Shown here in pieces: positions 1 to 13,508 of a DNA stretch of 64,000 nt. The translations under genes and the position numbers were made by a program. The stretch is taken from the NCBI GenBank assembly GCA_040954595.2, contig CM082585.2, positions 11,594,001 to 11,658,000 on the forward strand, read 5' to 3'. Numbering within the stretch: the stretch's first letter is position 1; each line of letters starts with the position of its first letter. This DNA is from Balanoglossus misakiensis (taxonomy: Eukaryota; Hemichordata). The notes under the pieces were generated by a model. It saw only the letters and a list, made by a program, of their open reading frames with translations, was not told the origin of the DNA and did not search any database.

Positions 1-3000
1 TTCCAGGTAAGAACTCTGTCCTGACAAATCATAGCGGGAACAACATCCGGAATACATCACCAACCACAGCGGCCAGTGCAGCGTGGCAGAGTAGTCATAA
101 ACTTATCTATGTCAGACCTAATCCCAAGACAGGTGTTCCGATGGGTCACTGGCCGATACCGGAATCATTCTGGCCGGATGCTACTGCTCCAACACTGGTA
201 AGTTGATCTGTGTATGTGTACATTGTTGTATCAATAAGACCACACTTATACAATTTTACAAAAATTGATGATTCATAACTCGTGACTGGTAATTGTCACC
301 TTTTTATTTCACAGCCTCCCCGAGATGCTCACCCTATTGTACGTTTTGTCTGCACCGACTGTGAACCCATGATTCTGGAAAATTTGCCGTTTGACAAATA
401 TGAACTGGAGCCTTCGCCTCTCACGCAGTTCATTCTTGAAAGAAAAGCACCTCAACTTTGCTGGCAGGTATGGTTGAAATTACAAATCGAGAAAATAGCT
501 GTTGCAATAGAAAATGATATTCAGCTTTTCTCTTAAAGGAAGTACTGGCTTCTGATTCATGATCATGCTAACTTTTTCACATATTTTTTATTTGCAGGTG
601 TTCGTCAGTAACAGTTGTAAATACAGTGACTTAGGTTACCCGTTTGGTTATCTGAAAGCAAGCGTCAGTCTCACTTGTGTCAACTTATTTGTCCTGCCCT
701 ATAATTATCCAGTTTTGATATCATTGTTAGGTAAGTGAGATCTTCATATGCTCTAGTGGCTTTTCATTCAGGAGACTGATGAAAAACTTGTGACGTGAGC
801 TTAATAGATATCGAATGATAATCACATGTATTTATTGTTATTTATTCCCTGTAGATGAACTTTTCAAAGTACATAAATTAAAGCCAAGTGCAAAATGGAG
901 GCAGACGTTTGATATCTACCTCAAAACAGTACCAAGTTACTATGCTGGGGTGAGTATTATATTTAGATTGGATAAAAATTCAGCTGGGACTGTGAAACCA
1001 TCAATTTCATCCATGCAATGTGTGCTATATCAATCCACAATTGGATGTGACGTTCAGATGATTTTGGTGCATGAGGAATTCTCTGTGCATGAAATGATCT
1101 TTGACTTCATCTCTTTCTTTCTGTGTTGCAGTCACTTCGGACAGCGCTTCGGCGGATGGGCACACCCAACTTGATCCCAGACAACGTGGAGAACTGCATC
1201 GGCTACAGTGTAGTCTCACACCTCAAGAAACTTAAACAGCAGTCCAGAATAGAGGCGGACAGACTAGCAGTACAAATAAGCAGTATCAAGAATAAAGGCC
1301 AAGAAGGTGCTGTCAAAGTTATACCGAGGTTAGTGATGATTTTGTGTCTACGATTGTGGAAATATATGTTTATACTGTATTGAAATGTATCAGTGATATG
1401 GAACTGACAAGACTTTCTCTAGTCACCTTGGAAGGTATTGTCTTCTATAGTACATGTAAATGAAATGACATTTTCTGATTGTTATTGCCTGCACAGGTCA
1501 CCGTTGCCATCATTAGCCAAACAGAGAGATTTCCAACAGCTACTTCAAAACTTCACCGGGGAGACTATTGCCTTGAAGCAAGACCACAATGTCAACGAGT
1601 TCCCCAACTTCACTCTGGCCCTGAATAACAAAGATATCAAGCCACAGAGTTTCAGAAATCCGTTTGATATCCCCAGGAAAGATATATTGGATCAGATCTT
1701 CCGTATGAGGACAAATTTTCTGAGAACATCGGCAACGACGCAGCCAAGGTTTCAAGATGAAGGTGAGATTTCATGCGTACAATCACACGCCGTTCATTGC
1801 CCAAGCCACCATAGTTTAGATCAGGCAAGACTTACACAAATGTACACTTTATATACATCATGTAATACCAGTGCATACTCTTGTTGTCTTCCATGCAGAT
1901 CAAAGTCACAGCATACCGGTTGCTGAGATGGGTAATTATCAAGAGTACTTAAAACGCATGCCAGCGCCGCTACGAGATGCTGATCCAGCACCGGCCAGAC
2001 TTCACACTTTTGGAAATCCATTCAAGTTGGACGATAAGAACAAGGTGAGTGAATCAGCCATGATGTGTGGTCATTCTGTAGTAGCTCTTGTAGAGTAAGG
2101 AGGAATCTGGTAAACCGGAATCTGTATTCTCTGCAGACATGAGGGTTGTACTTAGATATTTTGATAAAAGGAGAAATTATTAGTATAATTATCAATTATT
2201 TTTGTTTGACAGAAAATGATGGTTGATGAGGCAGACGTGAACGAGGCCATGACAGGACCCCAGGTGCGCAACAAACGCCAGATGGACACACCACCTGGAT
2301 CTCCTGCACCCAAGCGACAACGTAGCATGTCACCCTCACCACCAAGCAGACGACCGCCTCCAAACATGCCGCCTAATTCACCCACCAATCAATATTTTAG
2401 GCGATCACCCTCACCCATGCCTCTTGGCAAACCACCGTCTACTTCCCAGCAAATAGCTATGCAACAAAATAAAGGTTAGTCAGGAGTTTATTCAAGTGAT
2501 TGCAAGATATTTAAAAAATCTATATGACTGGATCAAATGTAGCGAAATCTCCCTATACCGTCGTTGCTATGTTTCACATGACCTCTGAACCCTCATGCAT
2601 CAACATGAAGCAACATTAACATAACATTTGCAATTTTGACAGTGTGTCTCTTTTAAAATTTCATACATGTTTTGCTCTGATGTCAGCATGAGAACCTCTT
2701 TTTTTAAGTCAACTCTCTTGTGGTCAACAGATATGAAGAAATTAGAAAATAGTAAACTGATAAAGAATGAAGAGGACCTCCACAATGTGAGAGAAATTCT
2801 CAGTCTCGCTTCGCAACAACAGAAACAACTTCAAGAAGCAGAAGAAGACATGGATGTGCAAATTGTCAATCATAGCAACGGTGCTGAAGATGAACCAATC
2901 ACACAGACTCTTACAAAGAAACCCAGTGTGGACAATGTGAGAGGCGAGGAGCCAATCACAGAGAGTGTTACTGTGACGGGGAAATCGCTGACCAATAATG

Positions 3001-3464
3001 TGGAGCCTAAGAGGAAGGAAAGCAAGATTGTTGTGACTGATCCAAGGACAATTATTGAGAATAATCTGAAATTACGGGATGAAATTGTCAAGGTCATAAG
3101 GAGACCAGGAAAAAGTAAGTAATGGCCCCATAAGATAACATTTGCATACTTATTTGCATAAACATGAATGTGAATATGAGTTATTTGCATACATTTACAT
3201 ATACATGTATTATTTGCCATCTAATCGGATTTCCTCTTTGTATTTTCCCCCTTAGATCACGCCATCATCTTTGAACATTTGAGCTCAGTGTGTGGTGATG
3301 CTCAAATAAAGTACATGTTCATCAACGAGGTCATTCGCGAGGCGACGCGATTCAAGAGGAAATCGCTCATACAGCATTTACAGTTGTATCAACAATCAAT
3401 CAACAAATCGAACCGGACAATGTCTCGTCAGAACAGTGTACTTCCCCACCATTCGCGGAGGTAG
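1..3464 (+). CDS. INTS6: Integrator complex subunit 6, 3' portion (partial)
   Basis: This is the C-terminal 679 codons of INTS6, a scaffold subunit of the nuclear Integrator complex that acts on RNA polymerase II transcripts and snRNA 3' ends. Exons: <1-197, 315-467, 598-730, 855-949, 1132-1328, 1497-1762, 1899-2044, 2213-2474, 2731-3114, 3256-3464. All phases join. Family hallmarks read directly: KLIYVRPNPKTGVP, CTDCEPM, PFDKYELEPSPLTQFILERK, GNYQEYLKRMP and RLHTFGNPFKLD. A proline/serine-rich disordered stretch (about 2250-2470) follows. The last exon encodes the conserved C-terminal helical domain (FINEVIREATRFKRKSLIQH). The N-terminal VWA domain lies off the left edge. A GTAAGA at position 7 could be a donor, but the reading frame stays open from position 3 and aligns, so I treat it as coding. 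Identity is very secure. Confidence 0.95.
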
Positions 3465-5215
3465 TAGCTCTTCATGGTTGTACATAGTAGATGGTAGAAT
3501 GAACTGTGATTCTTTTTTTACCGGAGTAAGTCCACCTTCAAACGAAATGGTATGTTCCACCATGTGGGGCATTCTATTCTATGTCAAAGGGGAAAGCAGG
3601 TTTCAACTGTGTTTGTTTGCAGGATATACACCTTCAAATAATTTTGTTTGCTCCAGTATGGGGGATATTCATCTTTCTTAGTTTGTGTGCGGATATGCAA
3701 CTTGCAAGTCAAATCTATCCACTCTGATGAATTGTTGCCACAAAAATCATTTCAAAGCAGGATACCCTCGACAATTGTTCAAGTTTTTGTTATCCTAAAG
3801 TCTCATTCATAATTTATACATTATGTGGATTGTTTTTGGAACAATCTATGTCCTGTTTATTGAAACGTAAATCATAAATTATTACAGCTCTACACACAGC
3901 CTATGTTGGTGTCACAACGCACATATCCCAGAACGTAATATCTGGGAAGTATCACAAGGGTTTCTGAAGACCATGTTGAAATCTGTGTTATTTTTTCCCA
4001 TGAAGCTAAGTCACAGTTGAACAAGAAGTTTGTGCTGAATGTGCATTTTGCCACGTACTTAAAAACAGCTACAGCAAACTGACAGAGTTTCAAAAATGCA
4101 TTGTCCATGTCCAAGTGGTTTGATGGGATCATGAATTGGTTTATAAAGACTCACTATTCTCTTGCAGATCTATTTTTCTATCATTGAAAGATTGAGAGCA
4201 ATTTTTTGTGATGAACTGTGTAACTCGTGGAAAAGTTTGAAAACAGTGTTGCCAGCAGTAAAATTTAAATGAACATACGAAAAATTGTCTCATTCATTCC
4301 GTTAACCACTGGTGGTGCTGTTCACGCCAATGACCAATCTTTGTCATGCAGCGCCCTCTATGTCAGTAGATTGAGGAAATCCTTCTGGATCATAGAAGCC
4401 GACTTGCCCCTATTTCTTCAAAAAACACTTGTGTGAACACCCAGGCTACTTGACAGATTCAGTAAGACTGTAATTTAAAGCAATAAGATTTGTACAAGTG
4501 TTTCTGTATTTATAGATTTCCGAACACTCGCATTTTTTTAACTTAAAATGTGCCCCCAAATAGACAACGGTACAAGTAAAACAAAACTCTGTTTTGCTGT
4601 AGCATCATCTGTTAAAGTTTTCATTGTTTGTGTGTATTTCTTTTTAGGTTATAGATACTTTTAAAATGTGCTTTCCAAATTGTTCTCAACTTGTGAATAA
4701 CAACTAAATGTGATTCTTCACATCATATTATGTCATGCGCACTGTCAAGACGTTTTCAGTCATCCTCACTTGGGTCATTAGTACAGTCCGGATACAATAC
4801 TGCCCTCTAGTGCCAGATTCCTGAAATTCATTTGTTTAAATATGTCCGCATGGGAAGTTGTTCTCCAATTACTGTGGTGTTTCATGTCAACTTCCATGCC
4901 AACACTGCCAGCAATTTTGGCTTGTAATTGTAAATATTGGTAAACATATTGAATTCCATTTTTGATGCAGAGAGATTTTTGGATTTTTTGGACTGTACAT
5001 AAAATGACAATTTTTCATATATATATAAATAAATTTATATATATATGTATAACCTTCGTGTGATAAACTTTTCTGAGTGTAACAAAGGTGTGCCTGAGTT
5101 TAGCATTTTCCAAACTGTAAATATTTTTTTTTGATTTTGTAAAACATGTTGAAAAGATGCCACAGATGCAATGTATTTATTTACCACACTTTTGTAATAA
5201 AAAAAGCGTAGAAAA
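3465..5215 (+). terminator. INTS6 3' UTR with poly(A) signal
   Basis: About 1.75 kb of AT-rich sequence without a coding exon follows the INTS6 stop. An AATAAA hexamer at 5196-5201 is the best poly(A) signal. A short AT dinucleotide tract lies near 5018-5047. The length is typical of a long 3' UTR, though the real cleavage site is inferred. Confidence 0.6.
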
Positions 5216-6120
5216 TTGATATGATTGTTTCACATGGATTACCATACATTGTGTGTGATTGCAGACACGAATACATTATATGGCTAACAGCATCCAGACA
5301 ACATCTGTGATTTTGGTATGCTAAACAACTCAATCACATCTACCAATCACAAGCTTCGCAAAATGACCTGATGAATGGTGAATGACACATTTTGATTGGA
5401 TAGTTGTCAGCTAGTTCATTTGCCAGATGGTCAGTGAGGTGCCACTTCCATCATTCGAGACTCAGTCTTTGACGTACAAGCATCATGGCTGAAAGTAGTG
5501 ACGACAACGACCTCAGTATTCACCACCAAGAGCGATAGCTGACGCGACGACCAAGTGAAAGTCATGACTGACAATAAGGACTGGATTTTCCAAGATTTTG
5601 GTAGCCTCATTGAAGATAATGTACATGGAAAGTGACTACGAAAATTGAGGGTGACTGTTCTCCTGGCTTGCAGCCCCAATTGCACACATCCTCTACAGTA
5701 AGTAAATTTTCTATCATTTTTTTCTCAAAATATTTAAATGTAAAGTTATTCTTTGATTAGGGATTTTTGATTACATGTCAGTAAGGTACTTCAAAGAAGT
5801 TCTGGTTCATCGAAAAAAAATTGACACTCAACCAAAACCGTGTGCTAGGTAAAAATGAAACCCCAGTCAAAGGTCGAGCCCAGGGCAAAGATTACACTGA
5901 GACAAAGATGGCCGAACTAAGTATGCGCACCTGGAAGCAGTTCTTCCTGGTGGAGGCAGCATTTCTTTCAAAATGAACAATGGCTAATCTATTAGTGAGT
6001 GAATGTTATGCCAGGTAGAGGGGCACATCTGGATACTCAGTGTAATATCTCAGGACAAAATTCAAAAGCACACTGTCCCAAGAGAACAAAGTCTGGGCAT
6101 GTCTGGAATAGTGGTGTTGT
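5216..6120. other. Intergenic spacer between convergent INTS6 and MAO
   Basis: About 0.9 kb between the two facing 3' ends. I see no convincing exon, RNA gene or repeat family here. The open frame near 5431-5685 on the minus strand has no family resemblance. Confidence 0.5.
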
Positions 6121-6718
6121 AATTCTAATTAATATACATCTTTATTGATACCATGGTCAACATTTACATATCAATTGTTACAGTCAGACAGACAAAAATA
6201 TACAACAACCCAGAACGAAAACTTGACAGATTGCAGGATATGACTCAGCAAGATCTGTGTGACAGCTCGAGTTACAACCATATGTCATCTTTGCTGAGTG
6301 TTTTAAGTACTTATAGTAATATACACAATTACAGAGCACAACAACAATATACAACAGTTGTGAGATGCCACATAGACCGTCATTAAAATCACAAACCTAA
6401 TGCTAAAAGACACATTGAGATCTAAAGATGACACACTTACATTGATTACTCCATTCTAATACTTCTCACTGACACAGTTCTGACGTTTACCAAAATGTGC
6501 CACACATCTATCATATACAATATTGCTGATAATTCCACATATGAATCTGTTATATTTTATCAGATTATCACAAATTTCTACACACGATTGTGACATACTG
6601 CATTACATTATTGCTTCTAAAACTGTCACAGACTTACGTTCAGCCTCTAAAGTCTCACTGCTCAACTGATTATCTTTTGCACAGCTCCAGAGCACGACAT
6701 GATATTCAGGAAACATAC
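6121..6718 (-). terminator. MAO 3' UTR with poly(A) signal
   Basis: The minus strand carries AATAAA at 6141-6146, about 570 bases downstream of the MAO stop codon. The stretch between is AT-rich and non-coding, so it is read as the MAO 3' UTR. Confidence 0.55.
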
Positions 6719-9700
6719 TCATTTGATAGTTAGGCTGATTTTGACATCAAAATATCCCTTTGTATAAGCCACGTAACTAGCGATAGCGCCACCAATCAAT
6801 GCAGTGGATGCCATGAACGTGATAAACCCTCCGGCTGATGGCAGATTTCGTTCCATGAATGTTGTGTGAAAAGGTAGTGCTGGAACATCCTGCAATATCC
6901 AGCAAAGTTGATACTGTCACAGGTCTAGCTTTTGGATCATTACCAGTACTTATGCAGTTGTATAAAAATTTGCCGAAAGGCCATAAAGAAGATTTTAATT
7001 CACAACCCCAAAACTTTGTTTTATTAAAAAATAAAATGCAGCATTTTTTGCTTACCGGACGTGGTGGTTCATCACACCATATTTGATCAGCAGAAATTTT
7101 ATCCATGTGATGTAGGATCTGATGAAAAGAAGGAAAAACTAATAAGAAGTATGAATTATTTATAAAACATAGTTTGCTTTGTTTATTATTTTTAAATGCA
7201 ATTCATAATTTGTTCATTATTTCTTATATACACAAGTGTCTATGAACAGACATTAATACTGATCACTAAATTAATAGCACCCCTCAGATTGTCCATACCT
7301 CTCTTGAAGCTCTTTCTCCGGCCTGTATAGCACCTTCCATGTATCCTGACCACTCTGTTGCTGTCTCAGTGCCAGCAAAATACAGCCTTCCTATTGGCTC
7401 ACGAAGTGATCTGAAACAAAAAACAATAGAGTAGGATAGCACAGCAACCAATAGGCACACTCATTACAAAACTAAAGTCACTGACTGAGACATTTTGGTC
7501 AGGTTCAAATGATAGCCAAGTTGTTCTCATCTGTTCAAGAAGACAAGATGAATTTCTACACTTTACAAAAAATATTATAAGACAGCAAACTAGTACATTA
7601 CCCTGTTGGTTTTCTGGTTATACCTTCCATATTTGGAAAGGTGGATTTTTGTGATCAAATATAAGCATACAGTGTACTTACCTTCCATATTTGGCAAACT
7701 GGCCTGGTGGAACAATTGTTGTATAGCAGCCACCTGTGTACTGTTCTTCCATCCAGTTTTTTTCTAAATAGAATATTGGGCTGAGTGCCTCGTCATTGTC
7801 AAAGGTTTTGGCCAAAGCTTCGCAAACCAAGCATTTCCTGTAAACATAAACATTGAACCAGTTGTTGCAATGCTGTGTGTAAGCTAGCACAGAAGAAAGG
7901 TCAACTCAATAAGCTGCAGTACATCACAAAATACAAATCAAAGCTGTAAAGGTTATTTTTATAAAATAATTCTCTCGGTCTTCACCTCTCATCTTGTGAT
8001 TTTTCAGCAAATCTTCTTGCTTGGTCTCCGATCACAAATCTGCAGATGTCAAAAGAAGGGTTATTAATTCATGAAAAAATTGGCTATATGCGAAATCTTG
8101 CAGGGTCTCGTAAGGTTCAGAAAATTATCTCTGACTTGGAGCTCACTGTTGTTATAATTCTACTTACGTTACTACAGCTGGATATTTCCCATCAGGCTTT
8201 GTATCATCCAACACATGCACGAATGGGATGTCTGGATCAATTGCTATGACAGATCCATTCATGTCTGAATAAAAACGGCAGAGAAACATATTGATGTTCT
8301 GATTCTCCAGAGGGCACTCAGGAGTTTTTTGATACAATTGATAGTTCATGGTGAAATTACTACAAGCTATATAACAATATTATACTATCATTTTCTGAAA
8401 TCACAAATCCCATTATAGAAGAGACAGTTTCAACATGCTTGTAGTTGTAGATGCAGTTGCGTTCATGCATATTAATATCTAGTGCACCATGGACCAGCCA
8501 CCATATACTTACGTTTTTTACGCCAAAATGGTGTTTTGTAGTAAGCTATGCATTTCATACTCGCACCCATTGGATGGCGTTGCGTCAGTTGGTTACACAT
8601 TGGTGTCAGAGGAGGATCGTATATTATATGTGATCTCATTGGTGGAGGAAGTGCTAAGATGACGTAACTACACTAGATGAGCCAATCACCATTAGTGAAG
8701 GAGATAGATGATAAAAATTGGTTTAAAGAGCATGTCATTGTGGGAAAATTAGCAAAATCATGTTTGAATCTCAGTCTGAAGACATAGAAACTTATTCGTT
8801 ATATCTGAACAAAATCAATTTTAGTCATGCATATATAAAATGAAGCAAAGACATAAACAAACTGTTGTTACCTGGTAAACTTCACCTCCTACAATGGTTA
8901 CCATGGCACCATGATCTACTTGTTGTATTTTCACAACTGGTGAGTCTAATTTCAGTTTGTCACCCAGTCTCTCAGCTAGTCTCTTGCTAATTTGTTGTGT
9001 TCCACCAATGAACTTCCTCTCCTGTGAAAATCACATGATTCCACAATTACATAGAGATTCTCACAATGTTGTTACATTTGGTAGTGCTGATTTGCATAGT
9101 AACTCAAACTCACCTGTCCACCATTTGTTGTTGATGATATTCTCATGAATCCTCCGCATTGTCTGATATACCACAGATACCATAGCATAGAAATTTCATG
9201 GGGTTCGGCACATACATTTATTAGAACTTGTTGTCTAGCGAAGTCCTTCATCTTCCTGAAATTACAAAAATTACAGGAAACAGAGTGAAACCATCGGAGG
9301 AAATCAGCTAACATGGAACAATGGAAAATAACGTCCTTCATAGTTTATTCATACACTTTTGAGCTGTACATATTCAGTAATTAGGAAAACAGTTTGTAAA
9401 GAAAGACATGGGCGAAGTTGAACCAAATCATAAGGAAACAACGCCATAATATCTTTTCATCAAAATAGACCTACTTTGTCCACAAATTTTTCTCAATCCA
9501 TTCTTTCATGTTGGTGTTGTCCCATTTCTCGGCATACGGACAATCCCAAGGTGCATCCATAGGAATCTGAAATCACAGCATCTTGATTTTAATAATAGTC
9601 ATACATTTTGTACAAATAAAACGCCACAATGTGATTTTACAATTTATAAGCTCTGTGAAAACCAGGAGCAAGCTTTGTATAAACAACGTTTCTTACCATG

Positions 9701-12700
9701 CTTCCAAGTCTATCCCATTCCCGGATGAGATGGTTGAAATCCAGATAGATCAACGGATTCCAGAACCTGGGAAAGTATCCTTCGTAGGGAATTCCCCTAC
9801 CCTGGATGAAACAGAAGGGAAAAGGAAAATGCTGTAAAAAGAACCCACCATTCAAGGAAAAAACTCCCCATAAATTATCTTGCCACTTTAGCTGTTCTTT
9901 AGACCCTCAAAATTTTTATACAAATAATGATTTGTAAGAACACTCACATTTTCAACCCACACTGATTTTTCATCTTCCTTCAAGATGTAATTCTTCACAC
10001 CAACTTCAGCTGCGACTCGGAAGAGCCTGTTCTGAGTAACACCACCGTAAGATCCACCCAAGTCACACCATCCAAAATCATCACCCTGTAAGAGAATGCT
10101 ATAGGTCATAAATGCATACATAACATTTGACAATTGCATCTGCATGTTTGAAGCACTATCATCTCTAACTTTTGGTAATTCTTTTCAATATGTTTGTTTT
10201 GCACGCAAACTGCGGAACTGTTTTCAAATCCTAAAACACAATAAAATGTTTGGTGGTATGCTTATCAACACAGCCGATGGCCAGTCTGCAACCCTACCAC
10301 ATGGCAGAGCAACTTCTGATGAGAAACAAATTAAACCCCCCTCCTCCCAATTTCACAATGACAGTACCTCAATAGTCAGAGTCCGACCGCCAACCCTGTC
10401 CCTCGCCTCCAAAAGAAGGAAATCAATACCCTCCTTCTGTAGCAAATGGGCTGCACTCAAACCTAAAAAGTAAACAAAAGTTAGAATATCACGAATGTAC
10501 CATAGTTGATTTCAAGAACGCATATCCAGGCTGACATGTTGTCCACTTTATTCAACCAGAATTAAACATTTATGACTTTGAAAAAAGATGCATTGATGGA
10601 CGAAAAATCTATTCTCTGCCGGTCAGAATGATTGAGCCTTTCAATGTCATATCAGACATTCAGAGGTGTCATTGTGAATCCATACAATACATAACTATAA
10701 TTATTGAGTTTCCATGGAGATACTCAGCGCTGTACATCACATTACCTCTGTGTAGCAACAGTATGACAATATGGCTGATACTGTTTTGAACACATCATTT
10801 AAAAAAATATGCAGTAAACATGATTTTAAATTTGCAGCAGCTGCTCAAAAACAATTTCCTCTTTATGACTCTGATATTGATCATGAGTTTTTCTGTAAAT
10901 AATGATGATAGTACTTGAAAAGCAATTAAAAATGTCACTCAAATTCATATGGATGTAATTACTTTTTAGTAGAATGTATTATGTGTCTATGCAAACCAGA
11001 CATATTGCATTACCAAAATCAACATTAATTTTGTAATGACTCATGATGTCAAATTTTGCAACTTGGTGCTAAGTTGTTTTAGTCCATTTTATTAAATTTG
11101 AGCAAATGGTATTAATTGCATAAAACAATGATTGGTTGACCTGCAGGTAAAATTACACCTTTCCCTTCAAGCAATTTCAATCACTTAGTGTGTAATTTAA
11201 CTTCGGAGGTCATTTTATTTTATAGATAGAATTCTGATCAGGTGAAAACCCTTCATTATGCTGTAAGCCATGAAACTCTTGAGTCTACACTTTTTCCCAT
11301 TGAACATCTGCACCCTGACATCAATATTCTCAGCTTGTCATTTTCAGGCACCTGGGAATCATCAATGCAAACACTGGGATTGCTTTTATTTCCATCTCAG
11401 GAGAATAATGACATGCTCACGCTGGACACTAAATTTTTCAATTACTATATCCTCCAAGTGAGAGTTAATTCTTAGATTCCATATTATGAAGACTTCTCCC
11501 ATTCATGTTTCAAGCCAAGATTTCCTCTTAATACATGTTTGAAGATGATTTAGATTTACTTCAGGATACTAAAAGTAGAGCCCAGGGAGTTATCTTTCTA
11601 TGATTTATAATATTCTAGTTTTTGTGTGTGTATGTGTGTGTAATTTATGACCACTGCAAGTGGAACAACAGCCCAGATTTATTATAGAGTAACAACCCTA
11701 GGAGAACTCTTTCCGCTCCGAAAATCACAGAGCTTTACAAAGATTTAGAAAGTCAATCCACAAAATGATGAATACTGATGGAAAGTCACGTAGTAGGGAA
11801 CTTGAATCAACATTTCACGGCCTAAAATAGTTGTCCCTCTCTATTAAATTCGTCCCCAGGGACAAATCTTAGTTTGTAAAACATGACCATCAATAATAGC
11901 AGATCCATTCTAAGTGATTTGGCAGAAATATATTTTACGAATACCTTTCATGAAAAATTCATAATACAAATTCCTTTCTGAAATGAAATGAAAGGAACCC
12001 ACGTAATCATGCAAAGTGCAAATTATTAATGTAAAAAAATTGGAAGAATCAAACCACTTATTCACAGGAAGGAAGGCTATAGCTTAAATAATTGATCAAC
12101 ATTTATATGCCAAACTGACTTATTGCATTCTACTGTTCTGGGGTATTGTCATTAATACTATGGTTTGTGATTATTTTCTGTTATTGCAAACTTCTCAATG
12201 AAGGTAAAGGATTTAATATGCATTCTGATATTATGATAAATGAACATTACTTTTTTGATCAAAAGCAAGCTCCAATGGGGACTGTGAATTTATGGCCTCA
12301 GCTAGACGTATTCCCTGAATTTCATTGTGAACGAGATTTGTGTGTATTTTAGACCGCTGGGTATAGCAACGTTTTCCATAGCTACAGTGAAGCCGTAACA
12401 TGAGGTTAATCTCCATGGAGTAACTTCAGACAGGCTACGTGCTTGAATGATCATGTCACATGACTTACAACCAAAGGTCATCCAACAATTGAAATGCAAG
12501 ACATAACTCTCTATTGGCTGGTCGACAAGGCAATTGCACAGGATAAAATACTTCAGATTAACAGAATCAATGCATACAAAATGCCATCAGAATAATGGAC
12601 TTTATGGATGCTTAATACAGTAAAAGTGGGTGAAAGAAATGAACAAAAATGCTCAAATGTTTGCGTTTTAATATTCACTCAAATTAGCAGTTATACCTGA

Positions 12701-13508
12701 GTGTCAATATCACAGATGATTTTTTATTTCTCCACTTTATTTGATAACATCTTTACAATGGTAAAGGTACTTATTGTGTACAGTGGACAGGTGAGATCAT
12801 CTATAATGCAAGATTCGGGACAGACAAGCAATAAAATTTGGCCTTGAGTTACCATCATAAAATACACACAACAGGAAAGATCACACAAAAATGCTGTGTT
12901 TGCCACTGTGTGACAGATTGGAGAGTGATATATGACAAGGGCGCTGATTGGATAATAAACGTTCTATGAAGAACGTACCAAATATGTTAGCCAATGGCGT
13001 GGCGTGTAGTACACGGACAGGGTATTCATGCAATGTACCAGACGACAGTCTTGCAGACGACATTAAATGTCAATATCTCTAGTTCAAATTTACATTGCCA
13101 TATTTTACTTTCATTCAAGACAATGGAATACTTTTGTCGCATTCTCGTCTTCGGCTTGTATGATGCAAAATATCGCCAACTCGTGTGAATAATTTGTCAA
13201 TCCCTGGCCAAGGATGTGAGGTTCTATAAAGTATAAAGTTCTAGCTCTGTCGAGGATCATGACCGAGTTACGACCAGGGGAGATCTACGTTCTGTAACAC
13301 GATAAGAGATCATCGAGGGGGATTTAGGTCAACGACTTGGTCGACATCGTCCCTTGGCTGATGCATGCACTGTCATTGTATTTTAGATTCAACGACGTTT
13401 AGTATTTATGACAGTCATCATTGTACTGTGTTGATCGAAAGCTGGGCCCCACTTACCGCTTAGTCCCGCGCCGATTACAATAACATCGTGACGACCATCG
13501 CTTGCCAT
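6719..13508 (-). CDS. MAO: Monoamine oxidase (flavin-containing)
   Basis: A complete 528-residue monoamine oxidase, which oxidatively deaminates biogenic amines at the mitochondrial outer membrane. Exons in transcript order: 13457-13508, 10368-10462, 9948-10085, 9697-9801, 9475-9566, 9114-9255, 8872-9021, 8513-8672, 8168-8264, 7986-8039, 7682-7837, 7299-7410, 7056-7118, 6719-6889. The sum is 1587 bases, in frame. The N-terminus has the dinucleotide-binding motif ([10 protein letters not shown]) followed by [13 protein letters not shown]. The cysteine that binds FAD covalently is present at about residue 399 in TGGCYTT, and the aromatic-cage tyrosines lie there and in [18 protein letters not shown] is intact. 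The last exon encodes a C-terminal hydrophobic tail anchor ([20 protein letters not shown]). Length equals human MAO-A/B (527/520, from memory). The start is the only ATG giving the flavin motif at the N-terminus. It appears to be a single MAO, not assignable to A or B. Confidence 0.95.
10463..13456 (-). other. Large first intron of MAO
   Basis: A 3-kb AT-rich intron separates the 52-base first coding exon from the rest of MAO. I found no exon with family resemblance, no RNA gene and no clear transposon in it. A short GT-rich tract occurs near 11620-11642. Confidence 0.6.

Noticed and set aside
9786-9796. GGGAATTCCCC kB-like palindrome in MAO
   Set aside because: Lies inside coding exon 4, where codon constraint explains it. 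Kept as a reminder that such matches occur by chance.
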